43,079 nucleotides of DNA from Streptomyces sp. NBRC 110035 (GCF_000829695.1 NZ_BBNN01000051.1:1-43079); one strand, 5' to 3'. Positions 7,335 through 15,112 are shown, counted from the stretch's first letter. Numbers and translations: made by a program. Notes: generated from the letters alone by a model not told the origin.

Positions 7335-8018
7335 TCAGCCCAGGTCCGGGATGGTCCAGTCGATCGGCTCATGGCCCTGCGCGGCCACCGCCTCGTTGAT
7401 CTGCGTGAACGGACGGGAGCCGAAGAACTTCTTCGCCGACAGCGGTGACGGGTGGGCTCCCTTGACCACCACATGCCGGCTCCCGTCGATCAGCGGCAGC
7501 TTCTTCTGCGCGTAGTTCCCCCACAGTACGAACACCGCCGGGTCGGGCCGGTCGGCCACGGCGCGGATCACCGCGTCGGTGAACCTCTCCCAGCCCCGTC
7601 CCTTGTGCGAGTTGGCCTCGCCGCCGCGCACCGTGAGCACCGCGTTGAGCAGCAGTACGCCCTGTTCGGCCCACGGCATCAGATAGCCGTTGTCCGGGGT
7701 CGGTGTGCCCAGCTCGGCGTGCATCTCCTTGTAGATGTTCCGCAGCGACGGCGGGATCCGCACTCCGGGCCGCACCGAGAAGCACAGGCCGTGTCCCTGC
7801 CCCTCGCCGTGGTAGGGGTCCTGACCGAGGATCAGGACCTTCACCTTGTCGTACGGCGTCGCGTCCAGCGCCGCGAAGACCTCCTCGCGGGGCGGATGGA
7901 CGGGACCCTTCGCCCGCTCCTCCTCGACGAACTCCGTCAGCTCCTTGAAGTAGGGCTGCTGCAGTTCGTCGCCCAGAACCCCGCGCCAGGACTTGGGCAG
8001 CATGGCGATGTCGGTCAC
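7335..8018 (-). CDS. ung: uracil-DNA glycosylase, family 1
   Basis: Ung removes uracil from DNA as the first step of base excision repair. The 227-residue product has the catalytic water-activating loop GQDPYHGEGQGHGLCFSV (Asp67), the uracil-recognition block VLWGNYAQKK and the DNA-intercalating HPSPLSA loop with the catalytic His near the C-terminus. Length and motif order match the E. coli-type enzyme. The ATG at 8018 gives MTDIAMLPKSWRGVLGDELQ, the usual family N-terminus. The gene sits downstream of the solute-binding lipoprotein gene on the same strand but is not functionally linked to it. Confidence 0.97.
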   Translation of the reverse strand: MTDIAMLPKSWRGVLGDELQQPYFKELTEFVEEERAKGPVHPPREEVFAALDATPYDKVKVLILGQDPYHGEGQGHGLCFSVRPGVRIPPSLRNIYKEMHAELGTPTPDNGYLMPWAEQGVLLLNAVLTVRGGEANSHKGRGWERFTDAVIRAVADRPDPAVFVLWGNYAQKKLPLIDGSRHVVVKGAHPSPLSAKKFFGSRPFTQINEAVAAQGHEPIDWTIPDLG

Positions 8019-8096
8019 GTCAACGTCCTCACGATTGCGGTCACTTCCCGGCCTCAGAACCTACAGGCGACCGCTGACAACCGCCCCTCGGACCGG

Positions 8097-9692
8097 CTAC
8101 CAGCTGGTCTTGCGGGAGAGCTGCCACAACATCATGATCGTCGACGGGTCCAGCGCCCGCTCCGCGCCCGAGATGTCCCGGCTCGTCGCGACGTACTGCC
8201 GGCCCTGCCACAGCGGCAGCAGCCGCGCGTCGTCCACGAGGATCTGCTGGGCCTCCTCGAAGTCCTTCACGACGTTGCCGCGATCGCTCTCCCGGCGGGA
8301 CCGGGGCAGCAGGACATTGTTGATCTCGTTCGCCTCGTACGGCGTGCCGAGCGCGTTCCGCTCGCCGATGAACGGGGCGATGAAGTTGTCGGCATCCGGG
8401 AAGTCGGGGGACCAGCCGCGCCCGAACACCGGGTACTCGCCCTTCTGGTAGCCCTCGACGTACGTCTTCCAGGGGCGGCTCTCGAGAGTGATCTCGAACA
8501 GCCCGGAGGCCTCCAGCTGGCGCTCCAGCTCCTTGAACTCCAGCTTGGTCTCGGAGCCGTAGCGGTCCGTGGTGTACCAGAGGGTGAGCGGCACCGGCTC
8601 GGTGATGCCCGCCTCGGTGAGGATCCTCCGGGCCTTGTCGACGCTGGGGTCGCCGTAGTCGTCGAAGAAGCCGGTGGTGTGGCCGGTCAGTCCCTTGGGG
8701 ACCATCGAGTACAGCGGGTCGACGGTGTCCCGGTAGATCTTGTGCGCGATCGCTCCCCGGTCGACGACCTGGGCGATGGCCTGGCGCACCGGCTTCTTGC
8801 CGGCCCACGGGTCCTTCGGGTTGAACACCAGGTAGTTGATGCTGGTGCCGACGCCCTCCACCAGCTTGATCTCCTCCTCCTTGGAGGCCTCGCCCTGGAA
8901 TTTGATGACGTCGTCCGCGGCGAGACCCCGGTAGGTGAGGTCGACCCGGTCCTCCCGCAGCGACTCGACCATCTCGGCGGAGTCCTGGAAGTAGCGGACC
9001 GTCACGGCGTTGTTCCGCCGTTCGGCGTAGCCCTTGTACCGCTCGTTGCGGACGAGCCGGGCCTCGTTGCCCTCCTCGTACGACTCGAGGACGTACGGCC
9101 CGGAGCCGACGATGCCGGACTCCTCACGCAGGGCCTTGGCCGGGTAGGCCTTCGGGGAGACGATCGACAGGGCCGGGGTGGCGAGCACGAACGGGAACGT
9201 CGCGTCGGGCTTGTTGAGGTGGAAGACCACTTCGCGGCCGTTCGGCGCCTGCACCCGTTCGAGGCTGCCCAGCAGACCGGCCGGACCGCCGTTCACGTTG
9301 ATCCCGCGGATCCGGTCGACGGAGTGCTTGACCGCCTTGGCGTCGAGCGTGCTGCCGTCGGAGAACGTCAGCCCCTCGCGCAGTTCGCAGCGGAACACCT
9401 GGTGGGAGCTGTCGGAGAACTCACAGCCCGCGGCGGCGTCCGGCTGGGGCGTGCTCGCGCCGACCGGGTAGCTCAGCAGCGTCTGGTAGATGTTGCGGAA
9501 CAGCTCCCAGGAACTGTCCCAGGAGGCCGCGGGGTCGAGTGTGCTCGGCGGGCTGGTCGTCCCCACGACGATCGGCACGTCGTCGTCCGGAGTGTCGGAC
9601 GTCAGCACACCGCACCCGGTGGACAAGGACGACATCGACGCGATGGACGCGATGGACGCCACCCCTCGCAGGCATCGGTTCCGCTTGAACAC
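8097..9692 (-). CDS. ABC transporter substrate-binding lipoprotein (SBP_bac_5 type)
   Basis: The protein is an extracellular lipid-anchored receptor for oligopeptides, nickel or similar ligands in the DppA/OppA class. The GTG at 9692 (GGAG seven bases upstream) gives a signal peptide with lipobox LSTGC at residue 27. The family body follows: STLDPAASWDSSWELFRNIY, CELREGLTFSDGSTLDAKAV, IVGSGPYVLESYEEGN and VRQAIAQVVDRGAIAHKIY. At ~531 residues it is of normal length. No permease or ATPase genes lie next to it, so it is an orphan receptor that may serve a transporter encoded elsewhere. The longer frame upstream of 9692 has no ribosome binding site. Confidence 0.93.
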   Translation of the reverse strand: MFKRNRCLRGVASIASIASMSSLSTGCGVLTSDTPDDDVPIVVGTTSPPSTLDPAASWDSSWELFRNIYQTLLSYPVGASTPQPDAAAGCEFSDSSHQVFRCELREGLTFSDGSTLDAKAVKHSVDRIRGINVNGGPAGLLGSLERVQAPNGREVVFHLNKPDATFPFVLATPALSIVSPKAYPAKALREESGIVGSGPYVLESYEEGNEARLVRNERYKGYAERRNNAVTVRYFQDSAEMVESLREDRVDLTYRGLAADDVIKFQGEASKEEEIKLVEGVGTSINYLVFNPKDPWAGKKPVRQAIAQVVDRGAIAHKIYRDTVDPLYSMVPKGLTGHTTGFFDDYGDPSVDKARRILTEAGITEPVPLTLWYTTDRYGSETKLEFKELERQLEASGLFEITLESRPWKTYVEGYQKGEYPVFGRGWSPDFPDADNFIAPFIGERNALGTPYEANEINNVLLPRSRRESDRGNVVKDFEEAQQILVDDARLLPLWQGRQYVATSRDISGAERALDPSTIMMLWQLSRKTSW

Positions 9693-9858
9693 GCGCACGC
9701 TCCTCGATCTGCCGTCCCAAGAGTCGGCAGACGATACCGCGCTGTTTCCGCCCCGGCCCCCCCTTCGTACGCCCGTTGAGATCAACTCGTTGTAGATCAT
9801 GTGGTTACTCTGCGTTGACTACGTTGTCATCGGTCCACCCGTCTTTGAAAACGCCGGA

Positions 9859-9888
9859 ACGGGCGCCGTTTCGTCAACGGACGCCCGT
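9859..9888 (-). terminator. hairpin downstream of the SDR gene
   Basis: ACGGGCG (9859-9865) pairs with CGCCCGT (9882-9888), with an inner CGTT/AACG stem. It sits about 50 bp past the stop of the dehydrogenase gene at 9936 and upstream of the solute-binding protein gene. Confidence 0.5.
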
Positions 9889-9918
9889 ACCGGAACAATC
9901 GTGGCCCGCGCCACATCG

Positions 9919-9948
9919 GCTCAGCCCACGCCGGCTCAGCCCACGCCG
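9919..9948. repeat. 15-bp tandem duplication covering the SDR stop codon
   Basis: CGGCTCAGCCCACGC occurs twice in tandem. On the minus strand this duplicates the last codons and the TGA of the SDR gene, so a second in-frame stop and a copy of the terminal residues follow the first. It is harmless to the protein and looks like a recent slippage event. Confidence 0.85.
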
Positions 9949-10694
9949 GCGTTCAGGAGGATGCCGCCGTCGACCACCAGGGTCTGGCCGGTGACCCAGT
10001 CCGACTGGTCCGAGGTGAGGAACGCGGCGGCGCCGCCGATGTCGGCCGGCACACCGAGCCGGCCCAGCGGGTAGGACGCGGCGACCTCCTCCTCCCGGCC
10101 CTCGTACAGCGCCTGCGCGAACTTGGTCTTCACCACCGCCGGGGCAATCGCGTTGACCCGCACCCGCGGCGCGAACTCGTGCGCCAGCTGCCCCGTCAGG
10201 TTGATCAGCGCCGCCTTGCTGACGCCGTACGCGGCGATGAAGGGCGAGGGCGCGACGCCCGCGAGGGAGGCGATGTTGACGATCGCCCCGCCGTTGTCCT
10301 TCTGCCAGGCGTGCCAGGTGCGTTGGGCGAAACCGAGCGCCGAGATCACGTTGGTCTCGAACACCTTGCGCGCCACGGCCAGGTCGAGGTCGGCGATCGG
10401 CCCGAACACCGGGTTGGTCCCGGCGTTGTTGACGAGGAAGTCGACCCGGCCGAAGGCCTCCATCGTGCGCTCGACGGCGACGGCCTGGTGGGCCTCGTCG
10501 TGTGCCTTGCCCGCCACGCCGATGACCCGGTCGGCGCCGAGCTTCTCGACGGCTTCCTCGAGGGCGTCCTCGCCCCGGCCGGTGATGCAGACGCGGTCAC
10601 CGCGCGCCACCAGCGCCTCGGCGACGCCGAGCCCGATGCCGCGGCTGGCACCGGTGACCAGGGCGACCTTGCCCGAGAGTTCCACTGAAGTCAT
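9936..10694 (-). CDS. SDR family oxidoreductase (FabG-like)
   Basis: The 252-residue classical short-chain dehydrogenase carries the TGASRGIG cofactor loop, NNAGTNP, the catalytic serine in IVNIASLAG, and YGVSK with Tyr and Lys. The C-terminal DWVTGQTLVVDGGILLNAG block is typical of 3-oxoacyl reductase relatives. The ATG at 10694 gives MTSVELSGKVALVTGASRGI; the ribosome binding site (AGGGA) is weak. It is on the same strand and just downstream of another SDR gene (10824-11588), 129 bp apart, so the two may be cotranscribed and act in the same acyl or alcohol metabolism. The final 15 bp including the stop are duplicated. Confidence 0.9.
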   Translation of the reverse strand: MTSVELSGKVALVTGASRGIGLGVAEALVARGDRVCITGRGEDALEEAVEKLGADRVIGVAGKAHDEAHQAVAVERTMEAFGRVDFLVNNAGTNPVFGPIADLDLAVARKVFETNVISALGFAQRTWHAWQKDNGGAIVNIASLAGVAPSPFIAAYGVSKAALINLTGQLAHEFAPRVRVNAIAPAVVKTKFAQALYEGREEEVAASYPLGRLGVPADIGGAAAFLTSDQSDWVTGQTLVVDGGILLNAGVG

Positions 10695-10700
10695 GTCCGT

Positions 10701-10740
10701 ATTCCCTAGTCGTGCCTAGTCGTGCCTGGTCGTCCCTGGT
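10701..10740. repeat. degenerate 10-bp direct repeats before the SDR start
   Basis: Blocks CGTGCCTAGT (10711), CGTGCCTGGT (10721) and CGTCCCTGGT (10731), preceded by a partial ATTCCCTAGT (10701), repeat with a period of one helical turn immediately upstream of the SDR start at 10694. This phasing would place identical sequence on one face of the DNA. It may be a regulator array or simple slippage in the 5' leader. Confidence 0.8.
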
Positions 10741-10823
10741 GGTTCCTGCTCGTCGCAGTCGACCGACCGTTGCCCCGGGTCGCCCACGAGCGGTCCCCTG
10801 ACCGCCCCGGGCCGCGGCGTTCC

Positions 10824-11588
10824 TCAGTCGAGCGGTCCGCCCGCCACGTACAGCACCTGGCCGGAGACGAATCCGGCGGCCTCACCGGTGAAGAAGGCGA
10901 TGGCGTTGGCGATGTCCTCCGGCTCGCCGACCCGGGCCACCGGGATCTGGGTGGCGGCGGCGGCCTTGAAGTCGTCGAAACCCATGCCCACGCGGTCGGC
11001 GGTGGCCTTGGTCATCTCGGTGGCGATGAATCCGGGGGCGACGGAGTTGGCGGTCACGCCGAACTTGCCGAGCTCCTTGGCGAGGGTCTTGGTGAAGCCC
11101 TGCAGGCCCGCCTTGGCTGCGGAGTAGTTGACCTGGCCGCGGTTGCCGAGCGCGGAGGAGGAGGAGAGGTTGACGATGCGGCCGAAGCCGGCGTCCACCA
11201 TGTGCTTCTGGCAGGCCTTCGACATCAGGAAGGCACCGCGCAGGTGCACGTTCATGACCGTGTCCCAGTCGGAGGCGCTCATCTTGAACAGCAGGTTGTC
11301 GCGCAGCACGCCCGCGTTGTTGACCAGGATGGTCGGCGCGCCGAGTTCCTCGGCGATCCTGGCGACGGCGGCCTCGACCTGCGTCTCGTCGGAGACGTCG
11401 CAGCCGACCGCGAGGGCCCTGCCACCGGCGGTGGTGATCTTCTCGACGGTGTCCTTGCAGGCTCCCTCCTCGAGGTCGATCACGGCGACCGCGCGACCCT
11501 CGGCGGCCAGTCGTACGGCGGTGGCGGCGCCGATACCGCGCGCGGCACCGGTGACGACGGCGACCCGCTGCTGCTCAGTGGTGGACAT
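10824..11588 (-). CDS. fabG: 3-oxoacyl-ACP reductase-type SDR (FabG)
   Basis: FabG-like enzymes reduce 3-oxoacyl thioesters with NADPH. The 254-residue protein starts MSTTEQQRVAVVTGAARGIG after GAGGAGAAG. It has the NNAGVLRDNLLFKMS block characteristic of FabG, the catalytic serine in IVNLSSSSALG, YSAAK, and the closing VSGQVLYVAGGPLD. The NNAG...DNL pattern and length make it a closer FabG match than the two other SDRs in this window. Streptomyces has several fabG paralogues, so it need not be the essential fatty-acid enzyme. A palindromic TetR-type site lies ~60 bp upstream, suggesting lipid-responsive control. Confidence 0.88.
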   Translation of the reverse strand: MSTTEQQRVAVVTGAARGIGAATAVRLAAEGRAVAVIDLEEGACKDTVEKITTAGGRALAVGCDVSDETQVEAAVARIAEELGAPTILVNNAGVLRDNLLFKMSASDWDTVMNVHLRGAFLMSKACQKHMVDAGFGRIVNLSSSSALGNRGQVNYSAAKAGLQGFTKTLAKELGKFGVTANSVAPGFIATEMTKATADRVGMGFDDFKAAAATQIPVARVGEPEDIANAIAFFTGEAAGFVSGQVLYVAGGPLD

Positions 11589-11647
11589 CGCTGCTTCTCC
11601 TCGACCTCGGACCTTCGGATGCGGCTCCTGCGACCCGCCCGGATGGG

Positions 11648-11661
11648 TGAGCGACCGCTTA
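11648..11661 (-). promoter_or_regulatory. TetR-type operator upstream of fabG
   Basis: On the minus strand TAAGCGGTCGCTCA is an imperfect palindrome (TAAGCG/CGCTCA), 60 bp before the fabG start. This resembles the TNAGCG-centred operators of TetR regulators of acyl-CoA metabolism in actinobacteria. No tetR gene is adjacent, so the regulator would be encoded elsewhere. Confidence 0.5.
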
Positions 11662-11894
11662 GTACCTTCAGCAGAGGTGACGCTAGAAGCCCTGGCACCC
11701 GGTGTCAACGGCCCACCCTGCCGTGTGATCCGTTCCCCGGCCCGCAGGGCCCCGGGCACACCGCGTCCGCCCGGTGCCGCCCCATGCCCGGGCCCCTTGA
11801 TTACCACCCGATCGGCCCATGGTTGCGCGCCCCGGCGCGGGGGCGCGCCTAGCGTCGAAGCACGAGCCACTTGTGGCCGGAAAGGAGGCGCGCC

Positions 11895-12338
11895 ATGCGC
11901 CGACGCACCGGTGCCCTCGGCATACTCGTCGCGCTCGCCGCGACACTGCCGGTGGCCCACACCGCTCACGCCCAGGACCTGGACTGCGCGGACTTCACCT
12001 ACCAGGAGGAAGCGCAAGCCCTGTTCAACCTCGACCGGAGCGACCCCAACCGGCTCGACGAGGACCAGGGCCCCGACGACAACATCGCCTGCGAGGCCCT
12101 GCCCCGCCGCGGCGACACCCTCACCTCCTCCACCAGCGCTCCCCGGGCGACGGCCACCGCCGCCGCGTCCGCGACTCCCACCGCACCCGCCACGGTCGCG
12201 CCGACGCGCGGCGTGGAGGGCGGGCTGGGCGGCTCGTCGGCCGGCGGACCGAGCGAGTGGGACACCGGAGTCGGTCTGGCCTTCGCGGCCGGCGCCCTCG
12301 CCACGACCGGGTACCTGGTGAAGCGCCGCCGCACCTGA
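11895..12338 (+). CDS. secreted excalibur-domain protein with C-terminal anchor
   Basis: The ATG at 11895 follows AAGGAGG. A signal peptide (MRRRTGALGILVALAATLPV, cleavage near AHA-QD) precedes a short excalibur-like calcium-binding domain, DLDCADFTYQEEAQALFNLD to DQGPDDNIACEALP. This has the Asp-rich loop and paired Cys of that family. A Ser/Thr/Ala-rich linker follows, then PTRGVEGGLGG, a membrane segment and KRRRT. The PTRGV-GG motif ahead of a terminal helix recurs in small Streptomyces envelope proteins. There is no LPxTG, so the C-terminus probably stays as a membrane anchor. Expected place: outer face of the membrane/cell wall. Confidence 0.85.
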   Translation: MRRRTGALGILVALAATLPVAHTAHAQDLDCADFTYQEEAQALFNLDRSDPNRLDEDQGPDDNIACEALPRRGDTLTSSTSAPRATATAAASATPTAPATVAPTRGVEGGLGGSSAGGPSEWDTGVGLAFAAGALATTGYLVKRRRT

Positions 12339-12400
12339 CGCGCGGACCGGCGCGCGTACGTCCGTACGCCGCGCCCCTCCCCGTTCCCGTGCCCCTGTGA

Positions 12401-12442
12401 GCGGCGGGCCGTCGCAGCCTTCCCCCTGCGGCGGCCCGCCGC
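12401..12442. terminator. bidirectional hairpin between convergent genes
   Basis: GCGGCGGGCCG (12401-12411) and CGGCCCGCCGC (12432-12442) form an 11-bp stem between the excalibur gene and the DUF3037 gene, which converge here. Confidence 0.65.
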
Positions 12443-12486
12443 GGTGGTTCGCCGTGCCGACCGGTGCCTGGCGCCGCCCCTCCGGG

Positions 12487-12888
12487 TCACCTCACCAGCA
12501 GGTCGAGCAGCCGCCGCACCTCGGCCGCCGGGTCAGCGGTGAGCCCGGTGTGCACGGGACCGGGCTGGACGATGGTGGAGCGCGGGGCGATCAGCCAGCG
12601 GAATCGCCGCCCGGCATCGTCGCCCGCGGCCTGACCCGCCTCGTTCCCGCCCGCACACACGCCCTCGACGGCACGCAGCGCGGCCCGGACGCCGGCCAGG
12701 TCCACGTGCGGGTCGAGGGCCAGCAGCCGGGACGCGTCGAGGTGGGTGCCGGCCCCGACGAACGCCTCGTGACGGCAGTACACGATCACCCCGGCGTTGA
12801 CGCACTCGCCCCGTTCGACCCGCGGCACGACCCGCAGCAGCGCGTACTCGAAGACGTGCAGGTCGCTCCGGTCACTGTGGTCCCTCAC
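12487..12888 (-). CDS. DUF3037 family protein
   Basis: About 133 residues from a GTG at 12888, which overlaps the stop of the upstream HipA-like gene (GTGA), so the two are translationally coupled. The N-terminal block HVFEYALLRVVPRVERGECV followed by NAGVIVYCR is the DUF3037 signature. Biochemical function is unknown. DUF3037 genes commonly sit beside HipA_2-type kinase genes, so it is probably the partner or substrate of that kinase. Longer upstream frames lack codon bias. Confidence 0.88.
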   Translation of the reverse strand: MRDHSDRSDLHVFEYALLRVVPRVERGECVNAGVIVYCRHEAFVGAGTHLDASRLLALDPHVDLAGVRAALRAVEGVCAGGNEAGQAAGDDAGRRFRWLIAPRSTIVQPGPVHTGLTADPAAEVRRLLDLLVR

Positions 12889-13655
12889 TGGTTCGCCTTC
12901 TCCCCGAGGCCGTGGACCCGCTCGTGGACGGTGGCCGCACGGGCGAGCAGGGCGCGCGCGTAGGCCTGCCGGAGCTCGTCCGGCGTGTCGAATCCGGGTT
13001 CGCCGGCCAGCCATACGTCGGGGATCTCCGCGGTGACCTCGGCGAGCAGGTCCGCGGTGACGCGCGGTGCGAGTTCCGCCGCCGCGGCGGCGACGTCCGG
13101 CCCGAAGGACTTCAGGACGTGGCCGGAGGCGTCGTAGGGGCGGGCGACGGAGCGCTCCGCGCCGGGCCAGTTGTGGTGCCAGATCATGGCCGCGCCGTGG
13201 TCGATGAGCCAGAGTTCACCACGTCGGCGCAGCAGGTTGGGGTTGCGCCAGGAACGGTCGACGTTGTTCACCAGCGCGTCGAACCAGACGACCCGACCGG
13301 CCTCCTCGGGGCCGACCTCGAAGGCGAGCGGGTCGAAGCCGAGCGCCCCGGAGAGGAAGTCCATGCCCAGATTGGTGCCCCCGCTGGACTTGAGGAGCCC
13401 CTGCACCTGTTCGTCGGGCTCGCCCAGCCCCAGGACCGGGTCGAGTTCCACCGTGACCAGACGCGGCACCCGGAACCCCAGCCGCCGGGCGAGTTCCCCG
13501 CAGACGACCTCGGCGACCAGCGTCTTGCGCCCCTGCCCCGCGCCGGTGAACTTCAGAACGTAGGTGCCGAGGTCGTCGCCCTCGATCAGTCCCGGCAGCG
13601 AACCGCCCTCCCGCAGGGGCGCGATGTAGCGGATCGCGGTGACCTCGGTCAGCAT
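12885..13655 (-). CDS. HipA-like kinase domain protein (HipA_2 type)
   Basis: The 256-residue protein starts MLTEVTAIRYIAPLREGGSL. It contains DLGTYVLKFTGAGQGRKTLV (nucleotide-binding region with conserved Lys), WFDALVNNVDRSWRNPNLLR (catalytic Asp/Asn arrangement of HipA-like kinases) and LWLIDHGAAMIWHHNW (metal-binding DHG). It is much shorter than the E. coli toxin HipA (~440 residues) and has no HipB antitoxin next to it. Instead it is coupled by a GTGA overlap to a DUF3037 gene. I infer a protein kinase acting on, or with, DUF3037; it should not be called a toxin on this evidence. Confidence 0.85.
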   Translation of the reverse strand: MLTEVTAIRYIAPLREGGSLPGLIEGDDLGTYVLKFTGAGQGRKTLVAEVVCGELARRLGFRVPRLVTVELDPVLGLGEPDEQVQGLLKSSGGTNLGMDFLSGALGFDPLAFEVGPEEAGRVVWFDALVNNVDRSWRNPNLLRRRGELWLIDHGAAMIWHHNWPGAERSVARPYDASGHVLKSFGPDVAAAAAELAPRVTADLLAEVTAEIPDVWLAGEPGFDTPDELRQAYARALLARAATVHERVHGLGEKANQ

Positions 13656-13811
13656 TTCCCCAGGCTACGCGATCCCTTGGCCTGGTCGTCCACGCCTCTT
13701 CACGACCCCCGTGCTCCGGGGAGTCGGCTGCGGTCGCCCCCGGGGGAGAATCCGGGGAGTTCCGGCCGGCGCACTGGCCCCCTGCTCCCGAGCAGTCCGC
13801 CGGCCGAGGCG

Positions 13812-13908
13812 GGCCCCTCGTCCCGGCTCCCGGCCCCGGCCCCGGCGCGAAGTGAGCGCAGGAAGCAGTGCGGTTGCGGGCAGGGGCCGGGAGCCGGGAC
13901 GAGGGGCC
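13812..13908. repeat. 26-bp perfect inverted repeat
   Basis: Positions 13812-13837 (from GGCCCCTCGTCC) are exactly complementary to 13883-13908 (to GGACGAGGGGCC), with a 45-nt spacer. The pair lies in the 291-bp gap between the HipA-like gene start (13655) and the DUF6411 gene stop (13947). It is too long for a simple terminator but would form a very stable cruciform or RNA hairpin in the DUF6411 3' region. Confidence 0.9.
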
Positions 13909-13946
13909 GGCCACTGTCCGAAGCGCTGCCTCTCGAACCGCCGGGA

Positions 13947-14189
13947 TCAGAACGGCATGCGTCCCCTGGCCCGGCGGCCGGCTGAGCCGCTGCGGCCCAG
14001 AGCGCGGGAGCTGGAGCGGAAGGGCTTGCTGAACAGCCGTCCCAGCGGCCCGGGAGCCTTGGAGCCGGCTCGGGAGCCGACGCCCATGGTGCGCTGCGCA
14101 CCGTTCTGTGGATGCCGCGACAGGCGGGGCACCAGGAAGGCGAGTACCGCCAGTACGACGCAGAGGGCGATGATGCCTGCGATAACCAT
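13947..14189 (-). CDS. DUF6411 family small membrane protein, 80 aa
   Basis: A single N-terminal membrane segment (MVIAGIIALCVVLAVLAFLV) is followed by PRLSRHPQNGAQRTMGVGSR and a very basic tail with FSKPFRSSSRALGRSG and RRARGRMPF. This architecture and sequence match the DUF6411 proteins of Streptomyces. The topology is probably N-out with the basic tail in the cytoplasm. Its function is unknown. The gene stands alone, divergent from the Rieske lipoprotein gene 336 bp away. Confidence 0.85.
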   Translation of the reverse strand: MVIAGIIALCVVLAVLAFLVPRLSRHPQNGAQRTMGVGSRAGSKAPGPLGRLFSKPFRSSSRALGRSGSAGRRARGRMPF

Positions 14190-14525
14190 GTCGTGTCTCC
14201 TGAGTCGGGACTTCGGGACTGTGGGCGGCCGTCACCCGTGTAGTCCCTCATGCCCCCTGCAAGGCCTCACACGCCCGGCGATTTCCTCGACTCCGCACCG
14301 CCCTGTTCACGGAATGAGTGACGGCAGGCCGGCGACGGCGTCGTACGCTCACCTCACGTCGGCTGCCTGCCGGGCAGCGGGCGCGTACTCCGACAGGGAA
14401 ACGACAGCTGTGGCTTACGTCTGCCAGACCGTGTACGGGGCAAGCTCGGCAGTGCCTGAACAGCGAGGGCACGCCGACCGTACCTCTCCCCGGATCACGC
14501 AACCCCCCGGAAGGGACATCACCGC
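14190..14525. other. divergent intergenic region, no gene seen
   Basis: These 336 bp between the DUF6411 and Rieske genes must hold both promoters. Frames here lack codon bias. I could not place a -10/-35 pair or a palindromic operator with confidence. Confidence 0.6.
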
Positions 14526-15023
14526 ATGAGCAGCGCATCGCATCAGCTCGCATCGGGACCGGCCCGCCGAACCGTCGTGGCGGCGGCCGGAGCGGCGGGC
14601 CTCGCCGTCGCGCTGACCGCCTGCGGAGGCTCCGACGAGTCCGCCGGCTCGTCGGACTCCGCAGCCCCCGGCGACTCTCCGGACACCGGTAAGGCGACCG
14701 GCGACGGTTCGGGCGAGGCGGGCAACGAGGGCGCCGGTGCCGCGCTCGCCTCGGTCACCGACATCCCCGAGGGCGGCGGAAAGGTCTTCGCCGACAGCAA
14801 AGTGGTGGTCACCCAGCCGACGGCGGGCGAGTTCAAGGCGTTCTCCGCAACCTGCACCCACCAGGGGTGCGCGGTGAAGAGCGTCGCCGACGGGGTCATC
14901 AACTGCCCCTGCCACAACAGCAACTTCTCGATCGCCGACGGCAGTGTGCAGAGCGGCCCGGCGACCAAGCCGCTGCCCGCCATGGAGATCACCGTCAGCG
15001 GGGACTCGATCACGCTCGCGTGA
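14526..15023 (+). CDS. Rieske (2Fe-2S) lipoprotein, Tat-exported
   Basis: The 165-residue protein has a twin-arginine signal (ARRTVVAAAGAAGLAVALTA; Arg14-Arg15) ending in the lipobox LTAC at Cys33. It is therefore expected to fold with its cluster in the cytoplasm, leave by Tat and be lipid-anchored outside. A Ser/Gly/Asp-rich linker (34-72) precedes the Rieske domain. That domain has CTHQGC (Cys110, His112, Cys115) and CPCHNSNF (Cys127, Cys129, His130): two Cys and two His for the cluster plus the disulfide pair of high-potential types. No cytochrome b or oxygenase gene is near, so it is an orphan electron carrier whose partner is unknown. The ATG follows GGAAGGGACATCACCGC. Confidence 0.93.
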   Translation: MSSASHQLASGPARRTVVAAAGAAGLAVALTACGGSDESAGSSDSAAPGDSPDTGKATGDGSGEAGNEGAGAALASVTDIPEGGGKVFADSKVVVTQPTAGEFKAFSATCTHQGCAVKSVADGVINCPCHNSNFSIADGSVQSGPATKPLPAMEITVSGDSITLA

Positions 15024-15069
15024 GCCGACGGCGCCGGACCGTACGGCGCCGACGGCCCCTGCGGACCGG

Positions 15070-15112
15070 CGCCCCGGCCGTGGCCGCGAGGGTCGCGACC
15101 ACGGCCGGGGCG
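15070..15112 (+). terminator. strong hairpin after the Rieske gene
   Basis: CGCCCCGGCCGTGG (15070-15083) pairs with CCACGGCCGGGGCG (15099-15112). An inner CGCGA/TCGCG stem extends it. It lies 47 bp past the Rieske stop. Confidence 0.75.

Noticed and set aside
7452..9779. Plus-strand open frame of 775 codons opposite ung and the solute-binding protein gene
   Set aside because: Both minus-strand genes are clear family members; the antisense translation has no family features.
9936..11588. Biosynthetic gene cluster suggested by two adjacent SDR genes
   Set aside because: No synthase, carrier protein or tailoring genes accompany them; the paired SDRs fit general acyl metabolism.
12885..13655. 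HipBA toxin-antitoxin module
   Set aside because: The kinase is the short HipA_2 type, there is no HipB-like HTH gene beside it, and the partner is DUF3037.
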